DNA of 64,000 nucleotides. Origin: Bacteroidota bacterium. GTDB lineage: Bacteria > Bacteroidota > Bacteroidia > Flavobacteriales_E > Vicingaceae. The position numbers and the translations under genes are program-made. The number at the start of each line of letters is the position of its first letter. The first letter of the stretch is position 1. The notes under the pieces were generated by a model. The model was not told the origin of the DNA. It searched no databases and saw only the letters and a program-made list of their open reading frames with translations. Of the stretch, positions 44,093 to 52,000 are shown piece after piece. The stretch lies in the NCBI GenBank assembly GCA_013112545.1, contig JABFGJ010000010.1:1-64000 (forward strand), given 5' to 3'.

Positions 44093-44125
44093 GCAACCCA
44101 TTATTTAGTAATGGGTTGCATTTTT
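44093..44125 (+). terminator. intrinsic terminator between payload C and the next gene
   Basis: GCAACCCATTA (44093-44103) and TAATGGGTTGC (44109-44119) form a perfect 11-bp stem with loop TTTAG, followed by ATTTTTAATTTTT. The downstream gene starts only 8 bp later, so it depends on read-through or on its own promoter. Confidence 0.9.
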
Positions 44126-44132
44126 AATTTTT

Positions 44133-44948
44133 ATGAAGTATTTAATAAATTTAATATCGAGCCTTATCATTCTAAATCTGAATGCACAAAACAAGATTAT
44201 TTTGCTTGATGCTAGTGATTTAAGCCCAATTGCAAATGCTGTAATTTCATTTTCTAACTATCAAACAATTTCGGATGAAAATGGCAGATTTAATAAATCT
44301 AAGTTTTATTCTAAAAAAGTAACAATAAGCCATATTAGTTATCAATCGAAATCTGTTTTACTTAAACAAGGGCTAGATACTATCCTTTTAAATCGGAAAG
44401 AGTATAGTATACCTGAGATAGAAGTGAGTACAGAAAAGAAAGAACAATTTTATGAATTGGGTTATTACCGCTCAAAAAAAGGATTGATTTTGTACAATTG
44501 TATATTGGCTCATCGAAATTCCATTATTGCAACATTCATTCCTTCCGATTCTCAAAACTCATTGATTGAAGGAATTTATTTTTCAAAACGAAAGAAAGAG
44601 AAGGAGTCAGAGTTTGTAATCTACTTGTTTACCGTTAATGAAAAGGGTTTACCAGGAGACACTATCTTTTCGAAATATGTTTTGCAAAAAGAGCTTGATC
44701 GAAAGGAGTTTCTAAATATTAGAGAAGAGAAACTATCAATTCCTCCTAACGGGCTTTTTATTGGATTTAAATTAATAAAATCCTACGATGAAAGCGTTGA
44801 AACTTTGCAAGTAAATGCAACTAATGAAGGTTCATATGGAACTACCTACATGATTATGAATCGGAAGGGTTCGAGTTGGATATTTGTAGGACTTCCTGAA
44901 GAACCAGGAAATGCTCGATTTGGGTTAAAAATGAAGAGGCTAGACTAG
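44133..44948 (+). CDS. secreted protein with carboxypeptidase-like regulatory domain
   Basis: The 271-residue protein has a short signal (MKYLINLISSLIILNLNAQ) and then a CarboxypepD_reg-like beta-sandwich (~22-95: ASDLSPIANAVISFSN, ISDENGRF, HISYQSKS). A ~170-residue C-terminal region of unknown fold follows. Such domains are frequent on Bacteroidota envelope proteins, often before TonB receptors, but no barrel follows here. Confidence 0.78.
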   Translation: MKYLINLISSLIILNLNAQNKIILLDASDLSPIANAVISFSNYQTISDENGRFNKSKFYSKKVTISHISYQSKSVLLKQGLDTILLNRKEYSIPEIEVSTEKKEQFYELGYYRSKKGLILYNCILAHRNSIIATFIPSDSQNSLIEGIYFSKRKKEKESEFVIYLFTVNEKGLPGDTIFSKYVLQKELDRKEFLNIREEKLSIPPNGLFIGFKLIKSYDESVETLQVNATNEGSYGTTYMIMNRKGSSWIFVGLPEEPGNARFGLKMKRLD

Positions 44949-45053
44949 TTGCTAATTCTTATTACTCAAACCAATCAGTTTGTTGTTTATGATAGCTCTG
45001 CATAACTCTGAATTGTTATTTAAATGACGATAAACTACGCTTTTTAAAACTAT

Positions 45054-45126
45054 CCTCCAATCCTCAACTGAACCATGCCTTTCACTTTCTCAAATAAATT
45101 TTGTGGGCTGTATGTTCTCCAGTTGA
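45054..45126. repeat. direct repeat, left copy, flanking the toxin-antitoxin module
   Basis: The 73 bp match 45716-45788 with one mismatch. On the minus strand it is the 3' end of the gene at 45712, here encoding NWRTYSPQNLFEKVKGMVQL and then a TAG stop, a gene-end remnant without a full gene. Confidence 0.93.
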
Positions 45127-45176
45127 TATATTTCAGTAGTAATAAATTCTTCCTAATCGATTTCTCTCATATTGTG

Positions 45177-45184
45177 TAAATTTG
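45177..45184 (+). promoter_or_regulatory. -7 box of the toxin-antitoxin operon
   Basis: TAAATTTG matches TAnnTTTG exactly, 15 nt before the antitoxin ATG at 45200. Confidence 0.45.
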
Positions 45185-45199
45185 AAAAAACAAAAAAAT

Positions 45200-45400
45200 A
45201 TGGCTTATCTAATATTAGAAGATTCTACAAATGAGAATTTAAAACTGTTAATGGCTTTAGCAAAAAAGCTGAACATTAAAATATCCGAAATTAGTACAGA
45301 AGAGCAAGAAGATTTTCTTTTTGGCAAAATGGTACTGAAAGAGGAAACAGAAGAATATGTGAGTAGAGAAATACTTATGAAGGAATTAAATCGCTTATGA
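45200..45400 (+). CDS. putative antitoxin of a RelE/ParE-type module
   Basis: The 66-residue acidic helical protein starts MAYLILEDSTNENLKLLM. The ATG at 45200 is preferred over the TTG at 45182. The ATGA overlap with the toxin reading frame, small size and acidic character fit an antitoxin; the DNA-binding fold is not obvious. The call rests mostly on context. Confidence 0.7.
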   Translation: MAYLILEDSTNENLKLLMALAKKLNIKISEISTEEQEDFLFGKMVLKEETEEYVSREILMKELNRL

Positions 45401-45679
45401 TAATTAAAGTTGATAAGCAATTTATTAAGAGGTTAAAAAATATTAAAAAACATTGAACTTAAAACTCAAATAAGGCAGTTTGTTGACAAGATTGAATTAG
45501 CGAATAGTATTCATGAAATACAGAACATAAAGAAATTAAAAGGATATAAAGCTTACTATCGTTATAGAGTCGGAAACTATAGGGTAGGTTTCAAAGTTAT
45601 TGATGCTTCTACTATTAAATTGATTACCATTGCAAAACGCAATGATAAATACAAGTTGTTTCCTTTTTTCTTAACCTAA
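45397..45679 (+). pseudogene. RelE/ParE-family toxin, frameshifted
   Basis: The frame opening at 45397 (MIIKVDKQFIKRLKNIKKH) stops after 19 codons. A one-base shift within the A-run at 45445-45450 joins it to IELKTQIRQFVDKIE, KKLKGYKAYYRYRVGNYRVG and LITIAKRNDKYKLFPFF, the classic RelE/ParE pattern, for a total of about 93 residues. One A fewer would restore the gene. It may be a real inactivation, phase variation or slippage, or a sequencing error. Confidence 0.8.
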
Positions 45680-45711
45680 ATTTTTAAATAATTAGCTTTA
45701 GTATAATTCCA

Positions 45712-46281
45712 TTACCCTCCAATCCTCAACTGAACCATGCCTTTCACTTTCTCAAATAAATTTTGTGGGCTGTATGTTCTCCAGCTGAGGTCGTTTAATT
45801 GACCACCGGAAACCAAGTAATAATCGATGTTTGCTTCTGCAAAATCGTGCAAAACATGTTCTCTAAAATTTAGAAAGCAAATCCAGCCGTCTTCTACGTC
45901 TTCAAACCATTCTTCATAATAAGAATCGTCGGAATAGTGAAAATTTAACACGTTTTCGCCAATCAGGATATATTTATTAATCCCTTCATGAACCAATTCA
46001 TCTATGATGTTTCGTTTCAAAAACATAATGTCATTGTAGAGTAAATCATTCCATTCTCCAATCAATTCTATGATTGCATAGCCTTCCTCATAGTCGGCCA
46101 TTAAGATTTTGATGAATAGGGTAGTGGACTCTATATTATCCCATTGCGGATGAATGAGATGATCGTAAATGGCATCGGTAAATTCAAACTCACTATAAAT
46201 GCGTTCAAAAAAAGGAGAACGAGGGTCTTCCGACGCAATGTACTCATCTCTCCATCTATAAAAAGGCTCTATTGCGTGCAT
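45712..46281 (-). CDS. conserved hypothetical protein next to murQ
   Basis: The 189-residue soluble acidic protein is rich in Tyr, Trp and Glu, with segments ILMADYEEGYAIIELIGEW and NFHYSDDSYYEEWFED. It has no signal peptide or membrane segment. It follows murQ by 5 bp on the same strand. I do not recognise the family. Its last 24 codons are duplicated at 45054-45126 on the other side of the toxin-antitoxin module. Confidence 0.75.
   Translation of the reverse strand: MHAIEPFYRWRDEYIASEDPRSPFFERIYSEFEFTDAIYDHLIHPQWDNIESTTLFIKILMADYEEGYAIIELIGEWNDLLYNDIMFLKRNIIDELVHEGINKYILIGENVLNFHYSDDSYYEEWFEDVEDGWICFLNFREHVLHDFAEANIDYYLVSGGQLNDLSWRTYSPQNLFEKVKGMVQLRIGG
45716..45788. repeat. direct repeat, right copy, flanking the toxin-antitoxin module
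   Basis: This is the functional 3' end of the 45712-46281 gene without its stop codon. It is 72/73 identical to 45054-45126; the period is 662 bp. Confidence 0.93.
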
Positions 46282-46286
46282 AAGGT

Positions 46287-47090
46287 CTAATAATTATCGA
46301 TGGCATTTCTAACACTGCCGTATTTACTCAACAGGTCACGCGCCTCTTCGTAAGAGATGTTTAACTCATTAACCAACATCTGAATTCCGCGTTTAACCAA
46401 TTTGTTATTACTTAGCTGCATGTCAATCATTTTGTTCCCCTTCACTCTTCCCAATCGAACCATTACGGCTGTAGAAATCATGTTAAGGATGAGCTTTTGT
46501 GCAGTACCAGCTTTCATTCTTGTACTGCCTGTTACGAATTCTGGGCCTACGATGGCCTCAATAGGATAGTCAACAGCGGCCGCTAAAGGACTACCAGAAT
46601 TGCAAACGATACAAGCCGTTTTAATGTTGTTTGCTCTGCATTTCTCTACAGCGCCTATCACGTAAGGTGTGGTGCCAGATGCGGCAATTCCAATTACAAA
46701 ATCCAATTCAGAAACTTGATGTTTTTGCAAATCTTCCCAACCTAATTCGGTGTTGTCTTCAGCAAATTCTACCGCTTTTCGGATGGCAGAATCTCCTCCA
46801 GCAATAATTCCAACAACCAAGTCGGGGCTTACGCCAAAAGTAGGAGGGCACTCCGAAGCATCCACAATTCCCAATCTTCCGCTAGTGCCAGCGCCCATAT
46901 AAAATAAACGCCCACCTTCTTGCAATCGCTGAACAATTAGCGGAATAATTTCTGCAATTTCGGGAATCACCTTTTCGATGACATAAGGAACTATTTTGTC
47001 TTCTTTATTGATGTTTACCAAAATCTCTTTGGCACTCATCTTTTCTAATTCATTGTATTTAGAATCGCTTTCTGTTGTCGATTTATTCAT
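46287..47090 (-). CDS. murQ: N-acetylmuramic acid 6-phosphate etherase
   Basis: The 267-residue SIS-domain enzyme cleaves the lactyl ether of MurNAc-6-P to GlcNAc-6-P in peptidoglycan recycling. Motifs are GAGTSGRLGIVDASE (~61-75), GVSPDLVVGIIAGG and GPEFVTGSTRMKAGTAQK. Length is a little shorter than E. coli MurQ (~298) because the C-terminus is shorter. Between an unknown gene and a putative aminopeptidase. Confidence 0.95.
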   Translation of the reverse strand: MNKSTTESDSKYNELEKMSAKEILVNINKEDKIVPYVIEKVIPEIAEIIPLIVQRLQEGGRLFYMGAGTSGRLGIVDASECPPTFGVSPDLVVGIIAGGDSAIRKAVEFAEDNTELGWEDLQKHQVSELDFVIGIAASGTTPYVIGAVEKCRANNIKTACIVCNSGSPLAAAVDYPIEAIVGPEFVTGSTRMKAGTAQKLILNMISTAVMVRLGRVKGNKMIDMQLSNNKLVKRGIQMLVNELNISYEEARDLLSKYGSVRNAIDNY

Positions 47091-47099
47091 GTTCTAAAA

Positions 47100-48131
47100 T
47101 TAACCCGATCCATGTATCTTCTTAAAGGCAATTATAAAATCTTTTAAACGACCTTGATGTTCATTTTTTAAGATCTCATGAAAATCCGTTTGCTGTTTAG
47201 AATAAGTCGAAAAACCGGTAAAAAATGCATTGTTTGGTTGAAACTTGGCAAGCCTTTTTTGTGCTTCTGTAGAATCTTTAAAATAACTACTAGCCAACAA
47301 TCCCCACTTGATTTGGTCTAATTGCTGTTCTTTTAGCTGTCTTTTTTTTGCTATTGACAAAGAGATATTCAAAGTATCGTAAAACTGTTTAAGCGTTTTC
47401 AACTGATTTCGCATATAGTCTGCGAAAACTTGCTTTTTTAAAAGTGAATTTTGATAAGTAAAAACTTCTAATGAGGTATCACTGTATTTGTGCTTTAAAA
47501 ATTCGATAGCGCCTTGTTTACCAACAAAATTGGCCAAGTTTTCATTGAAAGAAACATCGTTTTTTACATATAAAGTGGCATGTGTTAGTTCATGTATTAT
47601 CAGCTCGGCTAAACTGCCTTCGCTTCTATTGAGCATAGAAGACAAAATGGGGTCTTTAAAAAAGCCAAGTGTTGACCAAGCAGAAACTTCGCCGATATCC
47701 GTATCAAACCCCTTTGTTTTTAATTCCTGCTCTTCGGCAAGTGCTTTTTCATATTCAAAAAAACCTTTATAGGGAAAACAACCCGCAATAGGAAAACACC
47801 ACTGATGCGCCTCGATTTGAAACTCTGGACTTGCCGTCACGACCCAAAGAATTGGTTTGCCTTTTTGATTGTAAAAGCTGGTGTAATTATCTGTTTCTGA
47901 CAAGCCAATTGAATCGTAGGCGTAAGTTTTAACTTCTTCGATAAAAGCAATTTTTTGTAAAATAGAGTCAGGAGTGTTTGGATTGTTTTTTACTGATTCT
48001 ATAGAAACGGTATTCATTAATACTTTGGCTTGGCCTATTCCCTGACTGATACCGTATTTTAATGCAGAAAAGTGGAAAGCCAAATAACATAAGAGTAAGA
48101 ATAAAAAAGCAAAAACAACTTTTTTAATCAT
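47100..48131 (-). CDS. putative zinc aminopeptidase (PF10023-like)
   Basis: The 343-residue protein has an N-terminal membrane anchor (VFAFLFLLLCYLAF) and then a metallopeptidase-like motif HELTHATLY (HExxH, ~182-190). Upstream is GEVSAWSTLGFFKDPI, a pattern of the predicted aminopeptidase family. It probably faces the periplasm. Operon with murQ (9-bp gap) and the MarC-type gene (2-bp gap) suggests cell-wall peptide or sugar recycling. Confidence 0.85.
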   Translation of the reverse strand: MIKKVVFAFLFLLLCYLAFHFSALKYGISQGIGQAKVLMNTVSIESVKNNPNTPDSILQKIAFIEEVKTYAYDSIGLSETDNYTSFYNQKGKPILWVVTASPEFQIEAHQWCFPIAGCFPYKGFFEYEKALAEEQELKTKGFDTDIGEVSAWSTLGFFKDPILSSMLNRSEGSLAELIIHELTHATLYVKNDVSFNENLANFVGKQGAIEFLKHKYSDTSLEVFTYQNSLLKKQVFADYMRNQLKTLKQFYDTLNISLSIAKKRQLKEQQLDQIKWGLLASSYFKDSTEAQKRLAKFQPNNAFFTGFSTYSKQQTDFHEILKNEHQGRLKDFIIAFKKIHGSG

Positions 48132-48133
48132 GT

Positions 48134-48775
48134 TTAAGCCGCTTTTAAAATGCTAATTAAGATTGGTTTTAAGCCACTAAAGAAAAACTCAACCGCAATA
48201 ACCATCACAATTAGTCCCATTAATCTCATCATGATTTTATTGCCAGTTTCGCCAAGCCATTTGGTTACTTTGTTGGCGCTCCACAACACCAAAAATGTAA
48301 TTAAGCTAACAAGAGCCATCACAAAAACTAAGATTCCTTTTAGTTTGGCATCACTGGCATCTTCCATTAATACGATAGCATTGGTAATTGCTCCAGGGCC
48401 ACAAATCATCGGTATTGCCAAAGGGGTAATAGAGATGTCGTTTACATATTCTTTTCGGGCATCTTCTTTATTAAATTTTGCTTTTACAAGTCTAGCTTGC
48501 AGCATATCATATCCCATCATAAAGAATATGATACCACCAACAATTCGGAAGCTATCTACTGAGATTCCAAGAAACTTGAATAAAAATTGGCCTGAAAAAC
48601 CAAAAGCTAGCATGGTAAAAAAGGCGACGATTGTTGCTTTTCGAGCGGTGTTTCTTCTCTCTGTATTGCTTAAAGAAGCGGTCATGCTCATAAAAATTGG
48701 CATAGTACCAAGTGGGTTAATTAAGGTTAAGAAAGAGGTAAAGCAAAGTAATCCGAAAGCGAGATATTGATCCAT
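48134..48775 (-). CDS. MarC-family integral membrane protein
   Basis: The 213-residue protein has six membrane segments and the MarC/UPF0056 signatures LTLINPLGTMPIF (~15-27) and PLAIPMICGPGAITN (~117-131). The transported substrate of this family is uncertain. A TAAATTTG box at 48787-48794 lies just upstream on the same strand. Confidence 0.93.
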   Translation of the reverse strand: MDQYLAFGLLCFTSFLTLINPLGTMPIFMSMTASLSNTERRNTARKATIVAFFTMLAFGFSGQFLFKFLGISVDSFRIVGGIIFFMMGYDMLQARLVKAKFNKEDARKEYVNDISITPLAIPMICGPGAITNAIVLMEDASDAKLKGILVFVMALVSLITFLVLWSANKVTKWLGETGNKIMMRLMGLIVMVIAVEFFFSGLKPILISILKAA

Positions 48776-48786
48776 TATTTTTTCTG

Positions 48787-48794
48787 CAAATTTA
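48787..48794 (-). promoter_or_regulatory. -7 box for the marC-aminopeptidase-murQ operon
   Basis: On the minus strand TAAATTTG matches TAnnTTTG exactly and ends 11 nt before the ATG at 48775. Confidence 0.4.
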
Positions 48795-48889
48795 GTTTAA
48801 CCTTCTTTAACATTTTAGCAACAACAATTTAAATGTTGAGGCGTTCTAGTATCAAATTTCTAAGTGTTAGTTGTTTTGTTTGGTAGTAG

Positions 48890-48926
48890 ATCGGCTCAAG
48901 GTTTTTAATCTTGAGCCGATTTTTTT
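48890..48926 (+). terminator. orphan intrinsic terminator on the plus strand
   Basis: ATCGGCTCAAG (48890-48900) and CTTGAGCCGAT (48910-48920) form a perfect 11-bp stem followed by T6. The GGCTCAAG core is shared with the terminators at 37336 and 43087. No plus-strand protein gene precedes it within 3 kb, so it may end an unannotated small RNA. Confidence 0.85.
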
Positions 48927-48984
48927 ATTACTATCGTACAGTATTGACGGTTATATCAGCTAAGCATTTAAATTGGATAAAAGC

Positions 48985-49020
48985 AAAAAACCTTCTCAAA
49001 CATGTTTGAGAAGGTTTTTT
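48985..49020. terminator. bidirectional terminator after the giant T9SS gene
   Basis: A 16-bp perfect stem (48985-49000 with 49005-49020, loop CATG) has A6 on one side and T6 on the other. It ends the minus-strand gene at 49039. Confidence 0.93.
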
Positions 49021-49038
49021 TTGGTAGTAGAAAAACAA

Positions 49039-52000
49039 CTACTGGATAATTATTCTTTCATTTTGAATAAAGTCACCGTTGCTGAATTTCAAGAAGTAAA
49101 TTCCTTGAGCATCAACATTTAAATCAATTTGTTTTTTCACAACTCCAGATTCACTTTGTATGTTTTCTTGGTAAACCAATTTACCAACTACATCAAAAAC
49201 CTGAATTTGACCATTTACTTTTCCATTGTTAAATAACTCGAAGTTAAATGAACCATTATTAGGATTTGGATAAATAGATAGTTCAATTTCATTGACATCT
49301 TTGTTTTCGCTAAACTTAATTCTTTGTGGATTCAACCCTGTTGTGAAGGTTTGTATGCCTGACCAACGAGTGCCAGAAGCCGTTGGGCTATACTCACATA
49401 CCGTTTTTGCTTGCCATTCATAGGTTGTAGCAGGATTTAAACCAGTTAGCCATAGTTTAGTACGACCAGCATATGCAACATCCTTAGCCCAAGGAGTAGT
49501 ACCTTGAACTCTATACCTCACTCGGTATTTCTTAGCTCCTGGCATTGTATCCCACGCAAATCTTGCTTGATTATGACTGATTCCACCTACGAACATTCCT
49601 GTCGGAATTGCACAAGGAGCATCTAATGTTCTAAAACGTTGTACAGATGGTTCACCGTAACCTGCTTTACAATTTGCAGTTACAACAAACACGTAATTCG
49701 TACTAGGAGTTAAACCATCAATGTCATAAATAGGAGTGTTGGTATGTCTAAAATGAACTGGACCAAAGTTAGGGGCACCAGCTTGTTTCCAACGTATTTT
49801 ATAGCCAATAGCATCATCAATTTTATCCCATCTAAGCGTTGTAGAAGTATCAGAGCTAAATTGTGTTCTTAAATTAATTGGGCTTTCACAAGAATAACCA
49901 TCTGCAATTGAAATATTATCAATAGCAATATCTTTTTGGAATCCTGTACCTACTTCTTCACCTGTAAATCTTACTTGAATAGTTTTACCTGCATAATCAC
50001 CTAGATATATACGTTGTTTCTCCCAACCGGTATTTTCAATATCTAGGGTTTGAACAGTATTAAATCCATTACCTGAGTCAATTGCAACATGCAATAAGAA
50101 ACTACTAGCTGAACTATGACTTTCAGACCACAAGTAAAACTCCAAACCAGGGTGAGTAGCAGCACCTAAATCAATCAATGGAGTTTCTATAGATGTATTT
50201 GTATTGTGAGGTGAACTATCATCAATCCAAGCATAATAACCTGAACCACCAAAACCAGATGTTGGGCCATATGAGGCAGCGCTTCCAGATCCAAATTTCC
50301 AATCTTCTAGATTTCCACTTCCTTGATTCCAGCAATTTGGAATAGCACCTCCATTTTCAAAACCTTCGGTATATGGTAATGTAACTGTAGCACATAAAGT
50401 TGTAAAGCTGTTTACAGCAGACCATGCACTAGTATCTCCACCACCACAATCTGCTCTTACATACCAATCGTAAGTAGTTTGTGCTGTTAAACCACTTAAA
50501 CTATGAGGATTTGAACTAGTTGTTACTATTGTTCCAGTTCCTTGTGTAAAACCAGATGTGCCATATTCGATTATCCATGATGTAGCAGAATTGTTTTCTG
50601 TCCAAGCTAAATCAACAGAAGTAGAAGTTAAATTGGAAGTTGATAGGCTAGTAGGGCTTACACAACTTGGAGATTCATACACAGCTATATCATCAATAGA
50701 AATATACCATGGACTACCATTCATATAACCCTTAATTCCAATATAATATACACCTGAACTTCCTGGGGTAAATGTGCCAGTAATTAATTGATAAGTAGCA
50801 TCGATTCCTACTGGACTTACTATAGTATTAGTCATAGCAGCAATAGTGTTAGATGAACCATAACTTATACCGACATTAGAATTAGTAGTAGTACTACCAT
50901 CTTGTCTAGCATATACATCAGCTGTATAGCTTATTCCTCCGGTTAAAGAAATTGGAATAAAAATCCAGTCTTCATTATTGTATTGTAAAAAGGCATTCCA
51001 AGAACCAGAATTAGGAGTTCTATTGTAAGTTGTTAAGGTATTGTTTGCAGTCCACATACCAGCTCCTGAAGTACTCTCTTGAGATAGGCATCCAGCTACA
51101 GCTGTATTGTGTGTATAACCTGTTTCAAATCCTTCAAAATAAGGAGTCGTAAAAGCATTACATGGTGTTGTAAATGAATTTACTGATGACCATAAACTCG
51201 TATCACTACCACCGCCACAATCAGACCTTACATACCAATCGTAAGCAGTTTGTGTTGTTAAACCATTAAAGCTATAAGGATTTGAACTTGTTGTTATTAT
51301 TGTTCCAGTTCCTTGAGTAAAACCAGAAGCACCATATTCAATTTTCCATGAAGTAGCAGAATTGTTTTCTGTCCAAGCTAAATCAACAGAAGTAGAAGTT
51401 AAATTGGAAGTTGATAGGCTGCTAGGGGCTATGCAAGAAGGAGTCTCTTCTACTGCAATGTCATCGATAGATACATCACCCCATTGTGCCCCATTCCATT
51501 TCGCAGTAAACCTTACTTTGGAAATACCTGAGAATGCTGATAAATCAATTGCCCTCTTGTAGAATGGGTCAGCTTGATTTGCTTGTTGCTCTCCGATAAT
51601 ACTATCTACTAAAACATAACTTGTACCGTTATGAACTTCAACATACAAATCAGCCATTATATTTCTACCATCTCCAAACATGTGATAGTAGAACGTTAAT
51701 CTAGGTGTTGTTAAAGGAGACAAATCAACTAAAGGAGACTCTAAATATGCTTCATTTCCGGCAGTACCTCCTGAGGCTTCAAAGTAAAAGAATTTTGTTC
51801 CACTATTAGCGGATAATGGTCCAGTTCCTGACGATGGTGTTCCACCATTACCTGAAATATTCCATTTATTTGTGGTGTTATTAGCAGTTGCAGTCCAACA
51901 AAGTGAAGTTGTTAGGTTAGTAGTAGCAGTATGGAATTCTACATCATCTAAAACGGGTGCTGTTAATGGTGCACACAAAGTAGTAAAGCTATTTACTGAA

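Noticed and set aside
48150-48770. 206-codon open frame on the plus strand opposite the MarC gene
   Set aside because: It is an antisense shadow of a clear membrane protein gene with family motifs; no promoter or family resemblance.
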